NCBI GenBank assembly: GCA_905220665.1
Contig: CAJNAR010000181.1
Span: 124,001-188,000, forward strand
Direction: 5' to 3'
Source of the DNA: Albugo candida
Lineage: Eukaryota; Oomycota; Peronosporomycetes; Albuginales; Albuginaceae
DNA length: 64,000 nt
The notes under the pieces are model-generated. The model did no database searches and was not told the DNA's origin. It was given only the letters and a program-made list of their open reading frames with translations. Both the position numbers and the translations under genes were made by a program. Of this stretch, positions 10,246 to 21,619 are shown piece by piece. Position 1 is the first letter of the stretch; every line of letters starts with the position of its first letter.

Positions 10246-12576
10246 CAAGCAAAGGATACCGGTACCGAAATTGTGGCTGTCAGAGCATCCATCCACGCTG
10301 ATACGAGATCTCGTTATTTCGTTCGCAGGCAGTAGTGACAATACGATCAATGCAGGAGCTTATGGTCACGCAGAATTTTATTAAAGCTGCGATTACATGT
10401 CTTTATATCGATCGTAGACGCGTGACGTGCGAGAAATTTGCGCTTCGCTGTCTATTTTGACATCCATCGACCAGAAAAAATAGGCAGAATCACTAAATAC
10501 TAGCAGTATGAAGTGGAATGCAGGTCGTCCCTGCCATTCTTACTGATAGCCCATGTGCGCGAGTGTAAATGCAGAGATAGAGAAATTGTACAGCGCACAC
10601 AATGTTGTGAGATACACAGCGAAGAATCAAAGCCGCATTTCTTACTGGGTGCATGACTCGAAAGCAATGGTCACCGATATCTACGACTGAATCTGATTCT
10701 TAGACGAATTGTAGTGCGATGAAGATAATGGCAACTTGAAGGGAGCTTTGAATTGAGATAAAATCAACTGCAACGTGGTGTGTGTTCTGAATGGATGTAG
10801 TGGACAGTGCTGTAGCTTAATGCTTCCTCTCGTCTACTGACGGATTGAGCAAAGGATCGTGGTAGTAACTGCGATGCTCTTGCTGCGATGGATTTCCATC
10901 AGAATGCACCACATGCGCGTATTGAAGAATGTAGTTCACCACTGTGTGTAACAGCACCGGAACTGCTTCATTCTGCGACTTGATTCGCATTGAAGGAGGA
11001 GATTCTCCCATCTGAAATTTCTATCAAGCTGTAAGAATCACCAAAGCACTGACTGCCTGTCTAATAGAATTTCATCCAACGCTTAGATGTAGTGTATTTT
11101 ATTCTGGTCAGATCTAGCATGCTTGATAAGAAACCGTACGCTTGACAAAATTGATGAAATGTCTGACACAAGGGCTTTGTTAGCTATCACCGTCGAGCAA
11201 GAAGATGTTGACTATTGCTATAACTCTTACTGACTTCCCATCATTCGATCCAGCATCTAAGAGTCGTACCATTCACTCTACAGCAATAATATGGTTGCAA
11301 CAACGCGATCAGGACGTTCTTGTCTAGACGTTCAACGCGTTAAGGAAGATGCGACGCGCTTGTTCCAATTGCAGTGATAATATAGATACGGAGCGAGGAA
11401 ATATTTTTTTACAATTTGACTTTGCTGGGCCATTACCGGATGGTTGTGCACGGTCACCTCCGTCTTGATGTCTTAAACCTGGGACTCGATGAGATATCCA
11501 GCAATTCGATTCATGAAGCCCTCTTAAACAGATTCAACGGCCGAATGAGCCAGACGAAGTGTTTTGATACTGATACGTAAAAGAGGCTAACGAATGGATA
11601 CTTGAAGGCTAATGGAAGGAGAGGCCAAGAAATTCGTACTCGAGTATTTACATTTATAGAGCAAAGAAGTAACCCGAGTACAATGTACGTTGAGAGCAGT
11701 GCTTTACTCGTACAAAACACATTGAGGTAGCTACGTGCATGTTGGAAAGTGTCCCCGAGGTATGTAATGTGTTTTAGTTGTCAATAGTGGTATTTTCAAG
11801 TGTCTGTGGCTCATACCAGCACACCATGGTATCATTTTGAAACGAGCTGATGCATAAATCGAGCGACTGATTATGTCACACCATTCCTTCCCGTGAGCTA
11901 TTGAAATTGTTACATTGTACACAAGCGGTATTCACATTGTAGCACACAGAGCAATATTGAAGCAATTCTCAGCTTATCGGCAAAACCGACTTTATATTTT
12001 TTCACTAGCAGAACTCATCCTGCATGATCTTGTTGGCGCACAAGTTTCTGACTTCATCCTAACCCGAATCTATATTCCAGGAAAGTCATATTGATGACGA
12101 TCTCACAAGGAATAAAATACGTTCAGCGAAGACTTCTCTGTTCAACCTGGATCTTACGTGCAGTGACAAATTCCATTAGACAACCAGAACCGGTAAGTAC
12201 ATACCCAGTGACGATCTCTTTTGCTAATCCCGAAGAAGACAAAGAAACTGTCTTCAAGAGAAATACAGTGATCTCATGTCGGTCCGTGGGATAATATTGA
12301 CATTTCAATCTTAGTCTCGCTTCACCAGAATTTCATACAGCTGCATGGTTTCACTATGTGAAATTAAAAGCACCAGAATCAAAGGGCTCGTGTTCTATTG
12401 ACTTACCACGAGTTCATGGTCTGGTACATTTATAATAAAAACACCAGTAGTTCGAGGCGAAGAAGGTTGCGGCAAGAGCAACGTTGGTGCTTCGTTGTCT
12501 TGAGTACACACTTCGACACATTGTGCTTGCGCCACCAAGCTCGAACTAGTCGTCTTGCTCCCATCGCATCCAGAGA
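10246..12576. other. Sparse region with only weak ORFs
   Basis: Two short frames could be exons but cannot be assigned. One is on the minus strand at 10817-11011 (65 codons, preceded by an ATTTCAG acceptor-like site). The other is on the plus strand at 12091-12294 (67 codons, with an internal GTAAGT). Neither has a domain, signal peptide or linked exon that I can defend. Confidence 0.35.
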
Positions 12577-13244
12577 ATGCCATATTATTGTGGACCCGTT
12601 CACGACAAAGAAAGATATATCGAAACAACGCAACTGCAAGGTTACACTAACGTCCGTGGGGAAGTCAATCCTATGTTTGCGTGTATGCAGGAGGAAGAAG
12701 CCTATAACTTTCGTTACTCCTCTGATATAACAACTAGCTTTCCACCTCTGGAAGATAACGCCCGTGATGGCTCCACATACGGTATTGCCAGCAACGCGTT
12801 ATATTCCGCGCAATCAAATCCTTCCATGTTGGAGAAGTAATGCCTACAACAAACACTATCAGCTATTGAAAAACAAGTGTAGCGATGGAAGCACATCACG
12901 GCGACCCAGTGTGTCAGCAAGGGCCTCAAGTTTCCGGAGACGTATCTCCCTATCATAACGGTTCGGCCATCGGTGATCTCTACTGTCCTACGGAAGGTTT
13001 CTATCATCATCCCCACCATTTGTGCAAACCGTGCGATGTTCTAGACAATAGACTTTGCACCAAAACCAGATTCATATACAAAAATCTCGACCACCAGCTC
13101 ATCAGCTCTTACTCTCGCCTCTATCTGCCTCACATACGGCCAATGCATCCTCTATACATATGGATGCTGTCGCTGTTCACTGGTACAAAATCGAGAAAAA
13201 GTTGGGGTGAAATTCAGATAGGAGACAAGAATCAATTGCTGTGA
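12577..13244 (+). CDS. Orphan protein, probably two exons
   Basis: Exons 12577-12836 and 12878-13244 join across a 41-nt GTAATG...CAAG segment that keeps the frame open, for about 208 residues. The product is polar and rich in Tyr, His and Pro, with a Cys/His-containing stretch ('EGFYHHPHHLCKPCDVLDN' followed by another Cys) that might coordinate metal but fits no zinc-finger pattern I know. There is no signal peptide. The intron is shorter than others in this window, and the C-terminal 60 residues look less protein-like, so the 3' end may be wrong. The function is unknown. Confidence 0.4.
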
Positions 13245-13547
13245 GAAGAAGCCTTCGACTAAATTGAGAGTTTCTGCAAGATCTGTAGTATTTGTATCTA
13301 CAGCTAAGCTTCGATAAACGAGACTTATGAATATCCTTTTGAGACAGCTACGCACAAACACTTTAATTCACTATGTTCGCACCTCACTAACACTCCTGAA
13401 AGTGGACTGATCATGAATCCATTGCCATGTCTAAAGCATGCTAGGAGATACAGCATTAAATCACTCACCGCTGGTTGAATAATGAGCAGTACAAAGATAC
13501 TCGACCGACAGGTTTGATGGCGAAACTTTCCCACTCATAATATACGA

Positions 13548-13868
13548 TTGGCATGTCTGATAACAATGTGCAAATGTGACTTGTATGAATGTACCAATGA
13601 AGCTCAAACCTATGCATCAACGTTAGACAATTTCAAATTGAACCTCCACTGCATGAGTGAAGACGATGTAAGTTTGAGTCGTAGACAAAAACATAAGCAT
13701 GTGGCTCTATTCCGTGGAGGGAAACATGTTACTTTCTACGCAATAAAAGTCATGGAGGCTTCCGATCGAGAGAGCAGTTCAATGCAATTCTGTGGAGAAG
13801 CACAACGTGTGTACCTCCTTCTGCTTACCCGAAAAGGAGTGATGTTCGGTGAAAGCCTCCATTCATGA
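13548..13868 (+). CDS. Small hypothetical ORF
   Basis: A 106-codon open frame beginning with a Cys-rich start ('MCKCDLYEC') and continuing as a mixed polar/hydrophobic sequence with a strand-like 'HVTFYAIKV' segment. It follows the orphan gene by about 300 bp on the same strand and could be a further exon of it or a separate small gene. No family or signal peptide was recognised. Confidence 0.3.
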   Translation: MACLITMCKCDLYECTNEAQTYASTLDNFKLNLHCMSEDDVSLSRRQKHKHVALFRGGKHVTFYAIKVMEASDRESSSMQFCGEAQRVYLLLLTRKGVMFGESLHS

Positions 13869-14328
13869 ATAACAGGACTCAATGCTTCGGTCTCTTGATT
13901 AACGAATGTTCATAATTTTTCATGGAAAAAATTACAAACACGTACGAAGGATTGAATTGACCTTACGCTTTACACCGCGAAGGGTGACCCGTTCTTGTAA
14001 ATTAGTGATGTATTGAATGCGGAGGTGGTTGGATATTCCTCAAATGATTGCTTCCTTTTTCTCGTGAATTACGACCGGAAGTATTTAAGGAAGACGATAC
14101 GCTAGTACCTTCGGCGCTGCTGTGGCGTTCATGCGCATAAGGGCGACGACAGGATAGTTCTTTGGATCGGATGGTACCCTTTTTCGTAGAGTAACGTGAT
14201 TGCTGAAATACGATGAGACCGCACTCAAGAGCCTGACGTAATCAATCTCTGATATAAATTCACAAGCATACACGAAAATACTCGTCGAGGGCCGGTGAAA
14301 TTCTACAGGCAATTCATCCTTCCACGCG

Positions 14329-14751
14329 ATGAGTGTAAACGCACGTATTCATTGGCTACTTGCGATTTACTTTGCCACTACTATCGGAACAGCCTGCATA
14401 CAAGAAAAACATTTCTATCATCAGAAGCTTCCTGTCGAATATACTCGACAATCCCAGCGTTTACAGCGTGACATCATTGTACAACTCAACAAGTCAATGC
14501 ATAAAAAACGTACTTGCTCGTTAGCGATAAACGTCTCTTTGATTGAGTTGAATGATTTCTCGGTTGTTGCTACGTCACAGCTGGAATGCAACAAGCAGAG
14601 GCTGCTATTAAAAATTGACATACCCGTCTGTCCGATCGCAGCTCCAAGGCATCAGCCAGTGGCAACAGGAGTCATTGTTTCCGCTGCGTCAATAATCTAC
14701 AATTGCCCTTGCAATCCTGGCTTATCGTTCGAAATGCTTTCTTGGAGATAA
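14329..14751 (+). CDS. Small secreted protein (candidate)
   Basis: A 140-codon ORF whose first 24 residues ('MSVNARIHWLLAIYFATTIG' and on) look like a signal peptide: a basic start, a hydrophobic core and small residues before a probable cleavage site at about residue 23. The mature part has five to seven Cys, Arg/Gln-rich helices and two hydrophobic stretches. There is no RXLR-EER, CHXC or Crinkler motif. In an oomycete such a protein could act in the host apoplast or on the hyphal surface, but that is inference. The last 30 residues are less convincing and may read into an intron or UTR. Confidence 0.4.
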   Translation: MSVNARIHWLLAIYFATTIGTACIQEKHFYHQKLPVEYTRQSQRLQRDIIVQLNKSMHKKRTCSLAINVSLIELNDFSVVATSQLECNKQRLLLKIDIPVCPIAAPRHQPVATGVIVSAASIIYNCPCNPGLSFEMLSWR

Positions 14752-15224
14752 CTCTGTGGGACCAACGAGAGATATCTCGATACACAGTGCAGCACGATGA
14801 AGCAGTCGTATCAAAGTCGACATGGCATAATTCTATCCTGCGTGGTAGTAGTACAGTACATCTGAACAATCAGTTTGACTTTTGTGTAAAGCAATCTCTA
14901 TAATAGATCTTCAGTGAGGCGTGATGTCCAGTGGTATTTAATGTCAAATATAATACAGCGAATTCGTTCAAATACTTGACATGGCGTCAAAGAGATCCAA
15001 AATGAACACAGGAATTACCGATTACAAGTATTCTGATCTAATTCCCCTTTTATTGAACGCCCATATCATAAATGAAAGCAATGTGTCTGATTGTTACCAT
15101 CGTACCATTTCCTTCCTCACTAATTTACTAGTGGCGATACGATTGGCTAAGCATCACGAACTCATGACTTGGCGATGCAACGCTCACACTGTTCTACCGT
15201 TTAGTCTTCTATTTTCCATGTCTG

Positions 15225-18200
15225 ATGGCAGTCCTACGTGCAAATGATCGCCTTCAAATGATCTGCTCGTGCTCATCTTCCTCCTTATCCATCGTAGGAT
15301 CCTTATACATAATTATTCGCTACTGGCGTACGCGTTACCTGAATGCTCAATTCATTCGTCATCCCACCAGCTCTCCATCCATGAGAAGTGACGACGCAAT
15401 CTCGATACTTGTCCTTCCTCACCGATACGAGTCCAAACAAACGAATGTTCTCTGCAGTATCTCTTCCGCATCGTTATCTCAAAGCACTCGTCGTCCTTCA
15501 AACACATTTCATCATCGATATTTGGACGTATCTAAAGAACTTGTACATGTTTTGGCTTGGCTCGACCTCACAGGTGCGATAGGCCGACTCTTTTCGATAA
15601 TACCGACGCGTACATTTAATTCAAAACTTGGAGAAGATGTGAGTTATTACTGCAAAATGCAGGCATTTATCATCACATTCGGTGATCTCGCACCGATAGC
15701 ATGGACGCTGGTGATGGCAGTATATCTCTACCGCTGGGTATGTATCGGAGAGAATTATGTGAAGCTTCAGCCTCGCATGAAATATTACTTTATCGGGATG
15801 CTGGTCTTTTCGCTTAGTATTTCCACAATTGCTTGCTTGGCAGATGTGTATGGAAATGCCGGTCAATGGTGTTGGATTCGCATCGCTGATGACAGTGCAA
15901 GCACAGTTTATTGGGAAGTTGGCGTCTTGTATTTTTGGGTCTGTTTTAGTGCGATTATCATGACAACGCTCGTGATCCTTGTGCGGATAAATTTGAAGAA
16001 ACGACTAGAAAACGGATTTTACAGCTCAGAATCTGCTCGCGCGTATCACAACGTTACGAAAAACATGACCAAGTATATTTGTGCGTTCATCATTATGTGG
16101 TTGCCCGCCATGATTGATCGCGGCTCATACATGATTTTCCATCACGAGACTTTTGCCTTCACCATTTTACACGCAACTTTTGTTCCCTTACAAGGCTTTA
16201 TGAATGCGATTATCTACGGGAGATTCCACACTTATCTATTTCGACTATTAAATTGGAAGCAAATTCAAGCGAATTGGGATTCCAATTGGTCAAAGTGTCC
16301 ACGAGTCAACTCTTTGTTGTGCAGTACGCGTAGAAAGTTTTTTACAAAAACCAGATGGTTCCCACGACGCGCACAGACGCTCTCGGCATCCGAGAGGCAT
16401 CTGGCGGAATCTAACTCGCAACGTTATCAGCTTCTTCGACAAATCGATCAGGTCGACGAGATGGAACGGACTGGAACCGCTTCAATATTTATTAGCGTCT
16501 TTGACATGCAATGGCAACCACTTCCGACCAATTTGGTACGTTGATACCATAAAAACGTAAGGGGAGCTTACCTGGCGATTATAGAGCGATTGGATTGTTC
16601 CAGCGAATGATTTGTACATCATTTCTCTACAGCATTGCTCAGGACTTTCTGAGACGGAGAAAGCATTCCGACATTATTTAGAGTGTGTCAATGCACCTAT
16701 GCGATATCGTGGAATTCTTTCCATCTCTGACAGCAATGATCGCAGTAATGAAGTATGTGTAACTTCATCGAATGAATCCTGATCACTGAACGATTCTCTG
16801 TAGGCTTGTGTCTGCCAAATCATTTTTGTGAACGACTATGACATACAAAGCGGTAATGTGCTGTTTCCCGGGTCCCATGAGCATGGCTGGTCGCAACAAA
16901 CGTCCATGAGAAATACCATTGGCATTCCAGTGAGATATTATGACGCATCGATGGCCTTCGTGTCGACCAACTTGACCTCGACCTCTATGCGCTATCCCGC
17001 CGGATTCTCATTATCTCGTGGTATTTCATACGGATACGACGCAATGGCGATCGCACTTGCAGATTATAATTCAACCTCTCATTTCGAAGTGGACGCAGGT
17101 GGTACCGATCTTTTGGTCAAGAAGGCTAATGCGATGCAGCTCATACAAGCTTTCGGTATGGACTCGGACTACGCAACTATTGATTTCCCGTACCTGTATC
17201 ATCATACGTTTGTCATTGGGAATCTCAACTTTGAGCTTAATGTGCCACCGTCCACAACGCCTATCAGTGAAATGGTACAAGCCTACAAAGCAGAATGTCT
17301 TAAACGCTCGACAAATCAGATGATTGAACAAGCTATTCGGGCTCGTTTTCGTGGGAATGACAATGACGATCAGCGTACAGGTAAACTGACGCAAAAAGAG
17401 CAAGAATCAAATTCAATGGAGCGGTTTACAATCACAGACTCGTCATCAAAGAGTTTGGAGCAAAACAGAGATGAAGAGGATACTTACGTCACAGTATGGA
17501 GTGGCGAAGAAGACGGGATCGAATTCGCCATGGTCGAATCTCGATCGGAGCGACGATCCTCAAGCTCGAGACTATCGGAATGGAATTTTGATGAGGAGAG
17601 CAAACACAACTCTGATGATTACCAGAATGTACTGCTCTTCCCCACTTCTTGGGAAGCGTTCCTTGATTGGAATTTATCCAGACAAGTAGCACCATGCTCC
17701 AATGTTATCGCTGAAAAGAATGAAGGTACCCGCACGACTCGCAAGCTAATGGATTTGCTGTCCAAATCGAATTTCCTTGAGGACACCACTGATCGGAAAT
17801 GGAATGACCTTCTCCGCTTGGATGAATTACGCATGGCGATGGAATCGAAGGAAATATTTTGTGGCTTTGAGGAACCATTGATTAAATTCCTTCCTCCATT
17901 TCCACGATTGATTGGCAGTGCTGTCGAATACAGCGCATTGAATTCGTCATCATGTACCAAAGCATTTGTAAATGAAGGAAAATCGGATACCGATGGCCGA
18001 TCGGCTCGAACTACGTGCCGCTCGTCGACGTCGGAGGAGAGGGTGCAACCTGCTTTCAAAGATCGGATCCTATCACATTCACTGCAGGATACGAAAGCGC
18101 GGCTTCGTAATCGTCAGTACTGGATCTGTGAGAAGATTCTCACCTCATCTCATAAACCTGTTTGCAGCATTTATGAGCTCGATATTGATCGACTGTATGC

Positions 18201-19071
18201 GTACAAAACCAAGGAACTCGAGTTTAGTCAAGCTTTACGCGACAGAAAAGATGTCAAAGAATATAGGATTCAGCTCGGTAATCTGGATGCGAATCTCTGG
18301 ACGTACACTGGTCCACGTGATAAAGAACACAACCGACGACTACGAAGTGATAGTTTATCGTTTGTCGCATCTGACCGACCCATACTTTTATCAGACCGAT
18401 ATTCCTGGTCTTCAGCTTCCAGCCGAGCCTATCATGACGTCTCCACGGCCGATAGTGCCAGCTCCAATCATACACATTACAGAGCACGCACGAATCACCC
18501 GCACCGTCCGATTTCTCTGACGAAAAGAGTCGGTCAAGTATTTCGACACGGAGCCGATATCTTTTCCCACTCTGCCAAAGGCTTCTTGGAAGGAAATGCT
18601 TCTTCACGGAAGGAAAATACAGACAACGATTTGATCCCTGTCGAGCCTGTGCAAGTGTCTACCATCTTTCCATTACCATCCGAAGACCCATATGCGTCAC
18701 AACGCAAAGTGTATGAGGTCGCCCATGCAGTGCAAGTCGGTTTCCAGCGCACACGTCGAGACAAAGATGAGGAAGAAGCCGAGCTCGCGTACATGAATCA
18801 ACAGACATGCTCATGGCGTGAAGCTTCTACGCGAGGAATTCGGCATTGTACGATCGCACGTGCTGTGAACGGTGTTCTTCACATCGCTATCAAGATCCAA
18901 GCTGAGAAGGATTGTGGTGGTCAGGGCGTACTTTGCATCCGTGAAAGTCAATTCATACAACCAACGTGTGCTGGAAAAGATGAGTTTAAGCGCGTCCCGT
19001 TCGATCTGAAGCTCACGTGGGGTGGCCGCCACGTTGGCTATCTTCATGGTGATATTGTTAGCATTTTCTAA
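15225..19071 (+). CDS. GPCR-bigram: seven-TM receptor fused to inositol-polyphosphate 5-phosphatase-like domain
   Basis: Three exons: 15225-16535, 16585-16752 and 16804-19071, giving about 1248 residues. The introns are 49 and 51 nt, both phase 0, and the small middle exon supplies the start of the phosphatase domain. Residues 10-330 hold seven membrane segments with the cAMP-receptor-like ending 'VPLQGFMNAIIYG'. From about residue 420 an INPP5-like (endonuclease/exonuclease/phosphatase fold) domain follows: 'LYIISLQHC', 'IGIPVRYYDASMAFVSTNL', 'HTFVIGNLNFEL', 'PAFKDRIL' and 'SSHKPV'. Acidic and Ser-rich inserts break it up, and a C-terminal beta-rich segment follows. Several catalytic residues are replaced (see findings). 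The family role would be to couple ligand sensing to phosphoinositide signalling at a membrane. The start is the first ATG before TM1; an upstream exon (14981-15230 has an ATG frame) is possible. The next gene starts 55 bp downstream. Confidence 0.85.
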
Positions 19072-19126
19072 TTTGACCCACCAGCCCTCTGTGACCTTTT
19101 GAGATCGCTCCATCAACGTCTGCTTC

Positions 19127-20211
19127 ATGGTCCTTACGGAAGGTGGTGAAGCTACAAATGCCAATGGAGAGAGTGAAGAGATTCGCCAAGCAATCCTTCT
19201 TCGTGAAAAATTATCGCAAAACAATAGCAAGTAGGCAGATTTTTCTTTCTCTTTTTTCTCTCATGTCGCCTTGCTGGTAGGCTCCAACGCAAACTCAGTG
19301 CTTTTCTGCATGCGCAACAAGGAAATAATAACAGCGCAGTGACGTCTATCTCCTCTTCCTCCGAGAAAGAGATTTCTTCCTGCGGTAATGGGAATAGTAT
19401 CGCGAATGAGAAGCGGTATTATGAAAACCTCGATTGTTTGCACGACACACAGACACATACATATTCATTAAAAAGGGATTATGATCGAGTTGCCACAGAA
19501 CTCAAAATGAAAGTCGACGAGAAAGAGGTCAAAGTGATTGAGATCTACGAATCCTTCCTGAGGTTCAAGCGCGAGGTTGCAGGAAATGCGGAAAGTATGC
19601 GCACAGGACGGACGCTATCGAAACGGGTCATTGTGGAAATGGAAAACAGCGAAGTGAAAAAAGATCAAGAAATCGAGAAATTTCGGCTCAAGTTTATTCA
19701 TTTGAGAACGAAAGTGAAGCGATTGGAGCAGCAATTGCATGCAAAGGAACAATTAGCAGAAGGTTTACATTTGATCGATTTTGAACAACTTAAATTTGAG
19801 AATCAAACATTGAGTGAGAAGATCGAAGAGCGTACTGAAGAACTTACAAAGTTAAGAAAGAAAACTACGTCCACAGCGCAAGTTCTCACACACGTGAAAG
19901 AGAAGCTTCATTTTGTGCTTGTAGAGAACCAAAAACTCAAGAAGGAGCTTGTACAAGTTGATGACATGGTCCGAGCAAATCGCGAGATCCTTGCCAGATC
20001 AAAAAAAGACCGGGAGTCAAAGCGACGCCATTTGACTCAGCTGAGGGAAGCAGATGGTGCTTTAAACTCGGATGCTTTGATTCAAGACTACAACGAGAGA
20101 AAAGTTGAGTACAGAGAGCTCGAAAGTCGGCTATCGGGATTGAAAAAACACCTTGCATTTTTAAAGCAGCTTTTGACGCCCACGGACCCCAGTGCTTATG
20201 AAAATATATGA
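19127..20211 (+). CDS. Ciliary coiled-coil protein of the CCDC113/CCDC96 family
   Basis: Two exons, 19127-19230 and 19281-20211, with a 50-nt intron having a strong polypyrimidine tract; the product is about 344 residues. Almost the whole chain from residue 75 is coiled coil. It contains the family core 'LIDFEQLKFENQTLSEKIEE', followed by 'LTKLRKKTT' and 'VLTHVKEKL', the DUF4201 pattern shared by CCDC113 and CCDC96. These proteins form a complex at axonemal bases and centriolar satellites and at the radial spoke/nexin-dynein region in cilia. The core wording is closest to CCDC96 in my memory while the length is closer to CCDC113, so I leave the symbol open. With ZMYND10 and ARL16 it marks a flagellated organism. 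Confidence 0.8.
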
Positions 20212-20681
20212 GAATTGCCGCGTAGCATTCATATGTTTAGCGGCGTGCGCTTGGTCACTTTTATGTAGTCAAAACAGGAGGAGGTCGAAGAGGAACGGTT
20301 CATTTAGTTGAAAACACCTTTTGCTTCTAATCTGGAGTGTCAACTTCTTGTATCCACGCAAGCGAGATAGTATAAGATCATTGGAGTTCTTTGAAGGTAT
20401 AAGACCATTTGCATTTTCCATAAAAAGTCAGAATTTGGAGGCACAGAAGTGATCAGCTGTAAGGAACAGAGGCTTGATTGCCACTGATGTCACAGATGTT
20501 TGATTCTATCTAAGGCGTGTGATAAGCTCGAAATTCACGTATCCAATAGGCTTCCATGAAGAGGAAGGGAACATACAACGACAAAGACTTTTGCGCAATT
20601 TTATCTCATTCTCGGGATCAAATTATAGAAGCACGCAACCAAACGCTCACAAGCCGATGCGAAGCACCTTATACTTTCAAC
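20212..20681. other. Intergenic, no gene seen
   Basis: Between the coiled-coil gene and the broken secreted ORF there are only overlapping short frames on the plus strand with no family features. Nothing else stands out. Confidence 0.4.
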
Positions 20682-21050
20682 TTAAACGCCTACTTTATCG
20701 TCATTTCCTTCTTTTGTCATCACTGCGGTCAGCAGATCCATGATCGAATCGCGAAGCATACTCCGGTCCCCTCGGGCGGCATCGACAACGGCTTGTGCAC
20801 GGGACAACGCCAACATATTGGGACTTTGGTGTCATACGGCGCGGATGATATTTTTTGAAACGGTGGCAGTGTCTTGGTCGGGAGTATTCGCAATTACGTC
20901 TTCAATGCTTTGTCCAAAATGAAATATGTCGTTCTGAGTAGCTAAGATATTCCTTCGTAATCCTGAAGATGTACGATGTTTTTCTTCTTCACATTGTACC
21001 GGAATGGATGTGTAGAGTGCAGCGACGATCGAGATGGTGATGATTTGCAT
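20682..21050 (-). pseudogene. Small secreted protein ORF interrupted by an in-frame TGA
   Basis: From an ATG at 21050 the product opens with a good signal peptide ('MQIITISIVAALYTSIPVQC', cleavage after VQC) and then an acidic/basic stretch 'EEEKHRTSSGLRRN', which recalls an oomycete translocation-type segment without being a true RXLR-EER. After 72 codons the frame hits TGA at 20832-20834. The same frame then stays open for another 49 codons of protein-like sequence ('RAQAVVDAARGDRSMLRDSI') to a TAA at 20682. No intron that removes the TGA in frame is visible. It is either a nonsense-mutated secreted gene, a real 72-residue secreted protein followed by chance open sequence, or a sequence error. 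It lies next to a GH28 gene. Confidence 0.4.
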
Positions 21051-21619
21051 TGTGGAGATTGAATCAAATTGTAGAATGTGTTCATCGTACTCGTTGAGAT
21101 TGCATAGAGCGCTTTCGACTCTTTATCTATGCGAGAAATTGTCAGCGTGAGTCGAAGAAAGTTCAAGAGCATTCTAGTTGTATTCCTGTGTGGATATTAT
21201 CGTCAGAAAAGCTGCAGGTTATTTTAATTTGATTCACGACAACACATAGATCAAAAGCTACTGTAGTTTGTGCGTTTACATTAGCAATTTGTGGCTAATG
21301 GATGTTAGGTCGCAGCTAACTATAAACTTTGATAGTATTCACTAGTGCCTGCGTTCTGGTCGCTACAAATGATCATCTGGCGGAGTTAAGCAATAACTCC
21401 AGTACTCGTGCAACGTTAGCGTCAACTGGTATGCTTGACACATGCAGGTTGAATGTCTGAAACAAAGCGAACGGGTGTGAAGAAGAACTAAACACAAACC
21501 ATGAAGACTTGCTACTCAACTCGAGATAGCTGAACAGGAATTTTACCCAGTCTACGTCGTACAACAATCTCTTTATTTGGAATATAGAAAACAAGCAAAC
21601 ACAAAAGTACTACACGTAT
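21051..21619. other. Intergenic, 3' flank of GH28 gene 1
   Basis: On the minus strand an AATAAA lies at 21572-21577, about 45 bp beyond the GH28 stop, and may be its poly(A) signal. No gene is seen in the rest. Confidence 0.45.

Noticed and set aside
12395..12639. Minus-strand frames with a strong GTAAGT site near 12408
   Set aside because: No splice phase links them to a sensible downstream exon, and the overlapping plus-strand two-exon model is more protein-like.
21373..21594. Minus-strand 73-codon frame beyond GH28 gene 1
   Set aside because: It overlaps the probable poly(A) region of that gene and has no ATG-linked signal or family feature.
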